64,000 bases of DNA from Plectosphaerella cucumerina (lineage: Eukaryota; Ascomycota; Sordariomycetes; Glomerellales; Plectosphaerellaceae). Shown piece by piece: positions 34,211-44,506 of this stretch; within the stretch, counting starts at the first letter, position 1; each line of letters opens with the position of its first letter. Made by a program: the position numbers and the translations under genes. The stretch lies in the NCBI GenBank assembly GCA_020746995.1, contig JAGPXD010000002.1, positions 4,402,001 to 4,466,000 on the forward strand, given 5' to 3'. Under the pieces are notes generated by a model. It was not told the DNA's origin, made no database searches, and saw nothing but the letters and a program-made list of their open reading frames with translations.

Positions 34211-35744
34211 TCATGACGACTCATGGGCGAGCTCGACAGCTCGGCTCGCCGCCCGGCCAAAGTCCGACTCAATGTGCATGCCCAGATCAGCCTCCTCGAG
34301 CTGCCAGGCTCTGTCAGTAACTCCTTTCGCGAGAATCATGGACTCGAGTTAGCACTCACCAGCCGCAAGCCTTCTTCAGAGTTTGTCCCCTGCAGTCTGA
34401 CGACAAGGGGCACACGGAGCGGGCCAAGTGACCTCGCAGTGCTGATGATGGATTCTGCTATCATGTCGCATCTGATGATGCCTGCGCAACACCTGCGTTA
34501 GCATGACGAGCCACCCCTCGAGGTTTGCCTGTGGTGTTCTCACCGCCATAGATGTTGACGAGGATAGCCTTAACTCTCTGGTCGCCAAGGATGATGCTGA
34601 ATGCCTTTGTCATTGTATCGACCGTCGCCTGCCCCCCTGTGTCGAGGAAGTTGGCGCTCGCCCCGCCGTGGTGGGCAATGGCATCATTGGTTGCCATCGC
34701 GAGACCGGCACCGTTGACCACAGTCCCAATGTTCCCCGGCAGTTTGACGTAGACGAGGCTGTACTTCTCGGCTTCAAGTTCTTCAGGAACCTCGGCACCC
34801 GTGTCTCTTTGCGAGAAGAGCTCTTCTTGTCGCTTGCTGGCCGCGTCGTCCACTGTCAAGCGGCCACCAGAGCACCAGAGGCTGTCGTTGCTTCTGGATA
34901 ATGACAACATGGACTGCAGCGAAATTGCGTCCTTTGCGAAGAACAGACCATACATCTTGTCGATCGTCCGCCTGAGCTCCTTCTTTTGCCCTCCGACTGC
35001 GCCCAGTTGGGTCGCAATTTTGGTGTGGGTGGCGTCGTCAACACCCTTGAGAGCAGAGAGGGGATAGATTTGACGCGTTGGCCCTCCTCTGGAGTCCTGA
35101 CCAGCAGGCCGGTCAAGTTGCAAAATGGCTTGATATCTCTCACGGTCGACCTTGATGTCCAGTGACCAATCTTCCGCGTCCACTACTGCTTCTTCGACAT
35201 AGGCGGGAGTTTCCTGGAGTTTGTGGTCCTGAAGGCTGGTGCTTGGAGTCGAAGCTGTGTTTCCCTCTACGGAAACACCGTCAAGGGCCTGGGAAGGTCG
35301 AGCTCCGCTGCGCATAGCCGATCCATGATGAGAGTCGAGGGTTTGTGGCTTCAGCCTACATCCAGGGCCTAGCGCAGATTAGACTTGATAGTTCCAAAGC
35401 CATGGTATGTGTTTCGTTACCAAACTCTGCCACAGCATCTTGGACCTCACTCGATGACCAGACGGGCCTGCCTCGGGGGACTTGGATGCCGGCCTAGGAG
35501 CTGGTCAGCTTGAAGTGGTGCCTCAGCGGAGGAGTCGACGCCAGCGTACATGACGGAAGAGCTCCTGAGTCTGGTATTCGTGCAAGCTGAGCCTGCGGAT
35601 CTGTGTTGCAATTGCTAACCGTGCCTGGATTAATTGTGTGAGTCGGCTGTCGCCATCAGCGTTTCTTCCCACCAGGCAAGGGCTCACCAGACGGCATCGG
35701 CCGAGTCCCTGGGCAGAGACCAGCGTCCGAAACGGTGCGTTCAT
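34211..35744 (-). CDS. Succinyl-CoA ligase beta subunit-like, degenerate ATP-grasp
   Basis: Six exons on the complement: 35744-35688, 35624-35550, 35493-35421, 35368-34544, 34481-34360 and 34300-34211. Introns are 63, 56, 52, 62 and 59 bp; the first is in frame and could also be read through. The result is 413 residues. The N-terminus is presequence-like, then LSLHEYQTQELFRH matches the start of mature beta chains. The C-terminal half is well conserved: GNIGTVVNGAGLAMATNDA, GGASANFLDTGG, GIIRCDMIAE and VVRLQGTNSEEGLRL. The ATP-grasp part is not: the glycine-rich nucleotide loop (usually GGRGKG) is unrecognisable, and the metal-ligand segment usually EINPL reads LQSMLSL. The segment usually LDAK reads CSGG. 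All frames stay open, so this may be a pseudoenzyme rather than a pseudogene. It is head to head with the alpha-like gene. Confidence 0.8.
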
Positions 35745-36113
35745 TGGTCCAGGCTCTGGGCCGAGCAGCGCTGGGAGTTAGGTCAACAATGCTCTTGAAT
35801 GAGTATCCGACACTTCCAGGCGGAAGTCAATGATGCAGGAGTCCCGGCTATCCACAGCAGGAAGCGTCAACGGGCAGGGAGACCCAGGTCAATCGATCTT
35901 GAACGGACCTAAACCGGCAATACCATCCTCCCGCGCGGGAAATGCGGGATCGTTGGAGCTCAAGCGGCAATCTGCCCAGTGCCTCGGCTGCGGCCGGCAC
36001 TATTCCCACCACTACACCCGAGCAAAAGCCGGCTGGGGAAACAACATTGATGGATGAAGGGGATGCCCTTGTCTGTTTGACTGGACCATCTATATTCAAT
36101 CAGATCTATCGGC
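35745..36113. promoter_or_regulatory. Bidirectional promoter of succinyl-CoA ligase-like pair
   Basis: Only 369 bp separate the divergent ATGs of the beta-like (left) and alpha-like (right) genes, so both must share this region. No clear TATA box is visible near either start. Co-expression of two subunits of one complex is the natural reading. Confidence 0.5.
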
Positions 36114-37400
36114 ATGCGGGTACTTGCACGAACTTCTCACTGGCATCTGCCGGGGCCGCAGGTGGGACGCTTGATGGGCACTGCTTCCCTGCGGCTCAAG
36201 AACCATCGGACGATCTCGTATGATGCCACGATCTCGAATCTAGATATCGGTGGGGACACAAGGGTCATCTATCAGGGCAAGTACCAGACGCCTATCCTCG
36301 TCCCCTGCAGCAAGAAAACTGACTATTTCCCCAGGTTTCACGGGCCGCGCCGTAAGTCTCATCATGCATGCACCCCCGCGTGGCCCCGTTCCTCCTCCCG
36401 GGCCAGGGCTCCTCTGACACTTTGTTATGGCGCCATGCAGGCCACTGCCAATGCGAGAGATACCATAGCCTATGGCACCAAGGTGGTTGGAGGCGTGTCT
36501 CCCGGCAAAGGCGGGACAGAGCATCTCGGGCTACCGGTGCTAGATTCCGTACGAGAGGTGAGATGATGCCGCATACCAGTGTCAGGAGTTTTGAGTCTCA
36601 AGGATACGGACAGGCAATGGGGAAGCTCAAACCGCACGCCAGTGCTGTGTTTGTTCCGGCATCGCATGCCGCCAAGGCCATCACGGAGGCCATTGAGGCT
36701 GAAGTTCCTCTGGTCGTCTCCGTGGCCGAGCATATCCCGGTACACGACATGTTGCGGGTGCAGGAGATTCTACGAACGCAGAGCAAAACACGGCTGGTTG
36801 GACCCAACTGTCCCGGCATCATCGTCCCGGACGAATGTAGGATTGGCATCATGCCTTACAAGCAGTTTACGCGGGGCGTCGTCGGTATCGTCTCCAAAAG
36901 CGGAACTCTCAGCTACGAGGCTGTAGGCGCAACGACCAGGGCAGGCTTGGGGCAGAGCCTGGTAGTTGGCATGGGCGGTGACTTGATGCCAGGCATGTGC
37001 AGCATCCATCAACTTCTTCGGGCCTGAACGGCTGGTTGCTGACATGTACCCAGGCACGAGTCTGCTGGACGGCCTTCGACTGTTCTTCCAACACGACAAA
37101 ACGAAGGGCATACTCCTGATCGGCGAGATCGGAGGTGAGGCCGAGCTCCGCGCCGCAGAGGCGATCAAGGAGTACAGAAGGACGACGCCGAACCCAAAGC
37201 CGATCGTCGCGATGGTGGCTGGCTTGACCTCGCCCGTGGGACGGACTATGGGGCACGCAGGAGCTATACAAACCACCCACGATGTGCCGGCAGATGTGAA
37301 GGCTCGGGCGTTGGAGGAGGCTGGGGCAGTGCTTGTTCCTCATCCGGGCATGATGGGGTCAGTGATGGCATCTCTACTGAAGAACGAAGGACAATCATGA
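36114..37400 (+). CDS. Succinyl-CoA ligase alpha subunit-like
   Basis: Five exons: 36114-36276, 36335-36351 (17 nt), 36441-36557, 36614-36992 and 37054-37400, giving 340 residues. The N-terminus MRVLARTSHWHLPG is presequence-like. Alpha-subunit hallmarks are all present: VIYQGFTGRA (CoA site region), GTKVVGGVSPGKGG, VGPNCPGII, GIVSKSGTLSYEAV, ILLIGEIGG and MGHAGAI carrying the phosphorylatable histidine (His293). The chain should therefore bind CoA and accept phosphate. Two of the four introns begin with GC rather than GT (36277 GCAAGT and 36993 GCATGT); both are required to keep the conserved frame, and each has a CTGAC-like branch site. Most fungi have a separate canonical alpha gene, so this is probably a paralogue with an unknown acid substrate. 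Confidence 0.85.
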
Positions 37401-40400
37401 TCGTGGGCGTCATGAATGCCCGAAGCAGAAACACGGAAGACGAGCAAGCTTGGAAAGTTTGGTGTTCCCCGTCGTTGTCGTCAAATGCAAGTCTTGGCGC
37501 AGCTGAAAACATCGTGTCCAAGTTTGTGCCCGCCCGCTTGTGTCCACAAGGATTCCTGGAGGCTCAAATGGAGCCCACCTGCTCGGTGAACTACCGAATC
37601 GGCTCCCTGTTCCCCGGAGGGACCCCTGCTTGTTCAGGTCACGAGGATGGACACCTGACTCGCCCAGCGGTGGACTCTACGTTACGAATCCCTTGCAACT
37701 GGGCGACGAAGCCTGAAGGCGCCACTGTTGTTGCGTCTTGACGGACAGGGGCTCTGCGATGCACTGAAAAAGGACCGAACGAGGCCCCTACCTCCCCCAC
37801 CCTTTGGCTGGGCACAGTGGAGTGTCCCCCACGCACAACCCCTCTATCATCTAGTCCCTCCACGAGTACGAAGATGAGATGCTGACTTCAGTTTGTTTGC
37901 GGTCAGTCTGGACAAATTTCGGAGAAAACGAGGGGCCTGGGGACGACAGACTGTCGGTGAGCGTCTTGATTGTTGTTTTTCGCCGATGTTTCTCGTAGGA
38001 TAACAACGGTGGGTGACAGTGTACATGCCCATCTCAGCTTGTGGTATGGCCCTCTCCAAGAAACTCGGGGACATCGGCGACCGAGGTGCTCGGCGATACA
38101 GAGCCGTGGCCATGCAGTGCCAGCCAAGCAAGAAGCAAGCCTTGTGAACGAAGACGCGGATGGACCGGGAGCGGCGCAGATTGTTGGAGGTCCGGAGTGC
38201 AACCACAGGTGGTGGGCCTTCTGTTCACGTCCAACACCAACACCAAGCAGTGGGGAAGTCAGCAAGCCACCGGTTGACCAGTCAAACAGGAGGCCCGCTT
38301 GCTGTGGAATCACTGGCAGGAATCAACTTTAGGTCGGCGCCCCAAGCGGACAGGGATTTAAGCTTAACCACCCGTGTGTCCCCGCCAGATTTGAGAGAAA
38401 ACACCGTGAAGCTGACGCGCCCGTTCAGTGATGGTCAGCGTGTCCGTCGTTCTTTCCACCCAGCTACTCGGTCGAAACCGGCGCGCTCACTCTTCTCTCT
38501 TCAGGTAGATCCGACATCACCCGCGCCGAGATTTGTTGGGTTACATGATCACCCCCGGTCTGAAGCGCCAGAAGCCACTCCGGCGTCTCGGCAGAGGCTT
38601 AACCACCCGGTTGACGCGCCCGTTCCAGGGGATGGCGTCAGGTATCGTTAGAACGCCCAGCGCTTCTAGAGACTGGTCTTCTTGGCGGGGTGGGTGGCCA
38701 GATTGCCACGGTGGGGGAGCTGTATCGGAAGCCTGAGCGCCACCCGCTACTGGAAAAGAGTGAGCGGGACTGCGGCGGGGCAACGAGGCGCCCGCTAGCC
38801 CGCTCGCCCCTGCCCCTCTACCAACGACATTGAGGGGGAAGTGTCGCAGCGGGCGCACTTGGCAGAAGCTTCGCACCAGGCGGCTCCCGTCGCTTCCATT
38901 TCCAATGTCGACGGTCGTTGCGCCTCGTGGGATATTGCCCGACGGATGTCGGTTTCGCAACCTCGCCTCGTCGGGTGCGCAGCAGGGGAAGAATCCGGAT
39001 ACTCTCGTCAAAAATCGGAGGCTACAACAGCAGGTGGCGTCAACATCAACCTGACCAGAAGTCGTGCGGGCTGGACGAACTTGAAGGGATGCTGACTCGA
39101 CGCACACACACAGAGCACAACACGGCAGGGGGACACCGCAGGGCCTATCAGGAAAGCCCTTTTGCGATCAGGAGGCGTCGGACTTTCGCCGCTCGAAAGG
39201 TGCGGTCGATCGCCGCGTTCCCCGCCGTGCGTAACTGCCGCTGGGTGATTGTCCAGCTTCCCCTCGTCGAGTCCCTTCTCCATCACTGCCTGGGATACTA
39301 GGATACCTACTCCTCACTCCGACTTTGCGCAATCCCCCAGCGTGCGGGGAGGGGGCTTTGCGGGGCCTCCCCGTCCCCCTCAGTGTCTCCTGGGTATCAT
39401 CGTCATTTCTGCACCTGGTGGATGGTGGCGCTCGGCGCCCCGTTGAGATGATGTATCTTCGGCCACGCCGGCGGGGTGATTATTTCTCGTCTTACCAAGC
39501 AGAGCAGTTTGAAGCGGTTTCTCTCGTGCCAAGCTGCAGTCTTTTCCTTTTCCCCCCTCCGTGTCCGCTCCACACCCTGCCCCCTCCCCTCAAAGAGGTT
39601 GCTCGAGACCCCAGGACGCCCCCGGCAGACTTGGGGGCATCGTACGGCGTCGACTCGCGAACCGCCCAATGGCGGAGGCACGGGACGCATCCTGTACGCG
39701 ATGCCCACGTTTTTTTCTGGCGTTCCGTTCTGCCGGGCAGGCTGCAACTCGAACAGACCGACTGCCACTGGCTCGTGGTCGGAAGACAAGGCGGCCATGC
39801 GAATCCTCCTTCCTCATCGTACGACGTTGAACTGTAGGAGGGCAGCCCAGACGGGCGCTGCCGCGCCCAGCCCTCGAGGCGAGGCGGTCTTTGCAGGAGC
39901 CGCAGCCGCATCGGCATCCATGCAAGCCATGTTCTCTATTTTGTTTGCCTTCTGCATGTCCACCACCCCCGTATTCACCACAAAGCATGCACGCACGCAC
40001 ACACGCAGAAAAACGCAACACCCTCCGGCAGGGATGGACTCGGGGCGCTTAAACCTACTCAGCTCCCCGCTCCCTTGCCCCGGGTTCAGAGTCCAGACTC
40101 GATCCCCCGACTTGATGTCGCGACGCTCGCGCGCCAAGCCGTGGGAGGTGGTGAATTTGGTGGGGGGCAGCCCGCCGGACCCATTCGAGGTCATCATTCT
40201 AGAATCATTGGAGTGCTCCGATTCTGGCCCCCCCTTGCCCCCCGGCCGCACCCTTTAGCGCAGTTCCATTCCCCCTAGCGCAGGCCTTGTGGCCCGGCCC
40301 CACGGCAGACCGACTCAAGCATGTCAAGTTCCGGTCCGGTCCCCACCTCCTGCCCTGGCAAGCCTGGTGAACAGGCGGGAGTTGCAGGGACATGGTGAGT

Positions 40401-40756
40401 TGGAACCTCGTTGGTCTACGAGGTGGCATCGGACGGTGAACCAAGTCCGACCACCACCAGCCCCGTTGCCCCCTCAAGCCCCCGTCTTCGTCCCCGACAT
40501 CCCCAGCAAAAGAGTGGCATCTCTCCCGCACCGACTCCACGCCCGTGGCCAACCTGAGGAGAGACCGTAGCCAATCCAGTTGCAGCTGCCCGGTAATCTT
40601 TCCGCCTTCCTCCTCGTCAAGGGGGTGCCCTCTTGGCCTTTGGGGCCCTCTCCTAGTCTCTCTCCCCCGTGCTTCCCCATTGGAGCCAGGGTCGTGTGTG
40701 TTTCGTCCGGAGCATCATGGAGAAAATGGACGCAGGGCGATCCCATCTGGCCTGGT

Positions 40757-40798
40757 CTCTGCCCTCTGCCCTCTGCCCTCTGCCCTCTGCCCTCCGCC
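40757..40798. repeat. CTCTGCC heptamer tandem repeat
   Basis: Five perfect CTCTGCC units and one CTCCGCC variant, about 335 bp upstream of the transporter ATG on the same strand. Confidence 0.85.
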
Positions 40799-40900
40799 CT
40801 CCCCCGCGCAACAAACCAAGAACATGGCCCCGGTGAATAACAACGGCCTTCTTTCCGCGCAGTCACCACACTTCGTCACTTCAATGGCCAACCTTCCTGC

Positions 40901-40910
40901 TACCTAGGTA
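40901..40910. promoter_or_regulatory. TACCTAGGTA palindrome
   Basis: A perfect 10-bp palindrome about 220 bp upstream of the ACS-family transporter ATG. The same core recurs in spacers at 46864, 46965 and 50105. Confidence 0.4.
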
Positions 40911-41132
40911 CTACAAAAGGACCTCCGGGGCCCCCCTCCTCCGCTGATCCCTCGCTCCTACCTCCTCTTCACGCCCGGCAAGCCCTGTCTTCACCTACCT
41001 GACCCGAGGTTACACAGCCTTTCGCGGTTTTTTTCTCACTCTTCCCTTCGAGATCCCTGAACAAGGAAGCCGACAGCGCAACATCTATTTTCTTTTCAGA
41101 AATCCTTACCCGGGCCCCCCCCATCACCGACC

Positions 41133-42814
41133 ATGGCTGCTATTGACAGCAAGCCCGACTTGGAGAAGATCGAGACTTCTTCCGAGGAAAAGGGCAACAA
41201 GTCCGGCATCGATTATGAGCGTGCGCAGCTGCTCGCCAACCTCCCCGATCCGGACGCGGGCAAGTCCGAGGAAGAGAGGCGCATAATCGTAAGTCTTGTC
41301 ACCCTGGCTGCTCTTACCCGTTACAGCAACCAGGAGGTTTTTGTACCGTGTGTCACTTACTGACCCCCTTCTTCTCATCAGGACAAGAAGCTCATGTGGA
41401 AAGTCGACCTGTGGCTCATCCCCTGGCTGTCACTGCTCTACCTGCTCTCCTTCCTCGACCGTACCAACATTGGCAATGCGCGCCTCGCAGGCCTGGAGAA
41501 GGACCTGAACATGGTGCCCAGCGACTACAACATGTCGCTCACCATCTTCTTCATCAGTTATGCCGTGGCTGAGCCCGTCACCAATGCCCTGCTGAAGCGC
41601 CTCACACCTCGCATTTTCTTCACTGGTATCATCCTTTCTTGGGGTATCGTAAGTGCAATCCCTTGGTGAACTTGTAGTCATGGTCCTCGTGCTAACGTAT
41701 GAGACAGATTATGACTCTGATGGGTCTCGTGAAGAACAACGCTGGCCTGCTCGCCGCTCGTTGGTTCCTTGGTATTGCCGAGGCCGGTCTCTTCCCTGGT
41801 GTCAACTTCTACCTCAGCTGCTGGTACAAGGGTTCTGAGATTGGTGTTCGCTCTTCCATCTTCTTCTCCGCGGCCGCGCTGGCCGGCTCTTTCGGTGGTC
41901 TCCTGGCCGCCGCCATTGCTCGCATGCACGGCATCGGTGGAATGCCCGGCTGGGCTTGGATCTTCATCATCGAAGGTCTCGCGACAGTCATCGTCGGTTG
42001 CTTCTGCTGGTGGATGGTCTTTGACTGGCCCGAGACCGCCTCTTTCCTCTCCCCCGACGACCGCATTCGCGTCCAGCGCCGCCTCATCCTCGACCGCCAG
42101 GGAAAGACCGCCGAGGACTTTGACAAGCGCCACATCTTCGCCGCCCTCAAGGACTGGAAGACGTACGGATACATGGTCATCTACATGGGCTGCCTCGTGC
42201 CCCTGTACGCCTTCTCCCTCTTCCTTCCCACCATTCTCCGCGGCATGGGCTACACCGGTACCCAGGCTCAGCTCCTGTCGGTCCCTCCCTACGCCGTCGC
42301 CGCCGTCCTGACCGTCTCGGTGGGCTTCTTTGCCGATCACACTCGCATCCGTGGTCTGTGCAACATCGCCACCGTCCTGCTCGGCATCGTTGGCTTCACT
42401 ATGCTGCTCGTGTCGTCCAACCCCAAGGTTCAGTATGCCGCTGTCTTCTTGGCTGCCGCCGGCATCTATCCCACCATTCCCAACACTCTCGCCTGGATCG
42501 TCAACAACACCGAGGGTTCTCTGAAGCGCGCCATCGTTCTGGGCATGGTCGTGGGATGGGGTAATCTGAACGGTGTGGTCTCGTCCAACATCTATCTCGA
42601 GAGGGAACGCCCTCGGTACCGGACTGGCCACGGCGTTGTCCTTGGCTACCAGGTGCTGTTCCTCCTGGGCGGATCCGTCTTCATGTTCTTCTCTCTGCGC
42701 AAGATGAACCGTGACCGCAAGGCCGGCAAGCTGGACGAGAAGTGGGCGGCGCTCTCGGATGAGCAGAAGTGGATCCAGGGTGACCTTCGCCCCGACTTTG
42801 TGTACACTATCTAG
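41133..42814 (+). CDS. MFS transporter, anion:cation symporter (ACS) family
   Basis: Three exons: 41133-41288, 41382-41648 and 41708-42814, with introns of 93 and 59 bp, giving 509 residues. The hydrophilic N-terminus is followed by KLMWKVDLWLIPWLSLLYLL and SFLDRTNIGNARLAGLEKDL, the classic TM1 and loop of fungal ACS (allantoate permease/Tna1-like) carriers. Other family landmarks are FFISYAVAEPVTN, ARWFLGIAEAGLFPG, SCWYKGSEIGVRSS and GWAWIFIIEGL. Twelve membrane spans are expected. Family members carry organic anions and vitamins such as nicotinate, pantothenate, biotin precursors or allantoate by proton symport; the substrate here is not readable. A long pyrimidine-rich leader precedes the ATG. 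Confidence 0.92.
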
Positions 42815-43147
42815 ATGACGATTGTTTGTCCATTGTAGACCGGCTATGGTCTTGGGCGTTGGAAAAAAACAGCAGGGAATTGCTGCCTTCAGGATCAATG
42901 ACACAATGTTACCATGAGATGTTCGCAATGACCGAGCACACTTGTTTCCGAATGAACGGCATGAGATGAACCAGTCGCTTGAATATTGACCATGGTATTG
43001 TTGGACCTGAGTTGGATTGTCCAAAGAGCCATTCGATCCGCTGTAGATCAGTATGATCTGTTTTCATACCAACCTTCAAAATTGACCTCCCTCCATTTCC
43101 CACGCAATTCCCATGTTCTTCCGCTCCTAACGTAGACCATGTAGCTC
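42815..43147. other. Convergent 3' spacer
   Basis: This 333-bp spacer between the convergent ACS transporter and SUMO-like genes holds both 3' UTRs. It is AT-richer than its surroundings. No gene is seen. Confidence 0.4.
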
Positions 43148-43955
43148 TCACACGCTTCCACCTCCAATGGACTCGAGGTGTGCCCAGATTACGTTCTCAA
43201 CTCCCTGTTCCAAGCCAATCTTTTCCTGATGTCAGCCATATTCACAAGAAGCATCCAGACATGACAAATCTTACCGACTGGGGTGTGTCATGAGGTTGAA
43301 CACGTGCTTCCTCAAAGACCCATCGGACACCATCCACAGAGGTCCCAGTCCCAGCACGCTCACAGAAAGCCTCCATTGCTTTCTTGAAGGGTCGCATGAC
43401 CTTGCTGGAGAAGGTCATGGAAAGCTGCTCATTTCGAAGGGTGTATCGCACCGAGGGACCGCGGAAAGAGGGAGTGGCGATGCTCGGCGCTCCCGAAGGA
43501 AGTGTGGCGGGAGTGTTGTGGGGGGTTGGGTCGTCCGGCATACGTGGCGCGGGTGACACGGTGTCAGCCTCGGTTGCTTTGCGAGGAATCTCCGGGGACT
43601 TCTCAGTTTGAGTTCCGTGAGCACCTTCACCAGCCGCAGGGCCGAAGACGCTCTTGAAAGGGTTCGGATTAACCTCGTCGATGACTTCTTGCTTGACCCG
43701 AACTTCGGCTTCATCAGGCATCTCCTCAACCTTTGTCATCACGACATCTTCCATCTCGATTTCGTCGTCAGACATGCCGTCTGAAGAAGGATATCGTAAC
43801 GTTTGCGCCTCCTCGGGCACTGACAAGTTGGGATCTCCTTGGATGGAGGGGGAGTCGTCAACGAAAAGACCGGGAGAGCTGGCCGAGAATTCAACTCCCT
43901 GAGAAGGTTGGCCTCCTGTCGGTGAGTAAAATTGCTCAGGCGTTCTGGGATCCAT
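43148..43955 (-). CDS. SUMO-like protein with long acidic N-terminus and C-terminal diglycine
   Basis: Two exons on the complement: 43955-43275 and 43225-43148, with a 49-bp intron, giving 252 residues. Residues 1-165 are disordered, acidic and Pro/Ser-rich, and contain a consensus sumoylation site VKQE (Lys88). Residues about 168-247 read as a ubiquitin-like beta-grasp: SVRYTLRNEQLSMTF, then VMRPFKKAMEAFCERAG (helix 1 as in SUMO), GVRWVFEEARVQPHDTP (the SUMO F-x-G-x-R-V/I-x-x-x-D-T-P block), and IGLEQGVENVIWAHLESI. It ends GGGSV, so a Gly-Gly with a short tail follows the last strand, as in SUMO precursors. The Ubl sequence is clearly divergent from standard SUMO. It could be a processed modifier, a non-conjugated SUMO mimic of the Rad60/Esc2 type, or a fast-evolving paralogue. 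Confidence 0.75.
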
Positions 43956-44506
43956 TGCGTGATTATTTAAGCTTGTAGATTGAAGTAGCTTGTTTCGAGG
44001 CAGGGTTCTTGTTCAGAATCCGAGTGGCGGATTTGTTCTTGGGGGTCTGTGGATAAGACTGATGACTGCAGGTGGTGAAGCTCTTGAAATTTCGAGGGTG
44101 GGGTTGGTTGAAGAGTTGAAATAGGGCTTGAATTTATAGTCCGGATTCTTGTAGAGAGTCAGGAAGGAAGTAGAGAAGAAAAGAGGAAGGAGGGGACTAG
44201 CTTCTGTTGTAAGAAAAACCACGGCTTCGCGCTAGTACCCAGGAGCACAACTTCAGGTGGAAGGAGCTGCGGCAATCCTTTGATTCAAATGCTAGATATT
44301 GAGTCTAGGTATGGTGTGACTTGTAATGTGTAACGCATCCAGTGAAGGGAAGAACGCTTCCTAAATAAGTCACAGTTTCCAGCTGTAATTAAGGATTATC
44401 TGAGGAATTTGCTCATCACCGCTTGTCTATTGTCATGCCTCGCTTTGAATCTACCAAGCAAGCCCATAATCTGGCTGGAGTACCTTTATGTAGCAAAACC
44501 ACGCCA
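43956..44506. other. AT-richer intergenic spacer
   Basis: This spacer of about 0.55 kb lies between two minus-strand genes. It is clearly more AT-rich than the rest of the window (especially 44280-44480) and includes the promoter of the SUMO-like gene. No gene is seen. Confidence 0.4.

Larger units (their letters stand above)
37401..41132. other. Large intergenic region
   Basis: This 3.7-kb spacer precedes the ACS-family transporter. I see no domain-bearing ORF. It holds a 13-bp direct repeat (GCTTAACCACCCG near 38362 and 38597), a CTCTGCC tandem repeat (40757-40798), a TACCTAGGTA palindrome (40901-40910) and a pyrimidine-rich leader (40920-41130). It could contain a long promoter or an unannotated non-coding transcript. 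Confidence 0.45.

Noticed and set aside
35550..35744. Reading the first 195 bases of the beta-like gene as one exon
   Set aside because: An in-frame 63-bp segment has a GTGAGC donor and a CCAG acceptor; splicing it removes sequence unlike a mitochondrial presequence. Read-through remains possible.
39476..40258. 260-codon ORF in the spacer before the ACS transporter
   Set aside because: No domain and overlapping open frames on both strands; treated as chance.
41678..43024. 448-codon open frame opposite the ACS transporter
   Set aside because: Antisense shadow; the plus strand has clear MFS motifs and splice sites.
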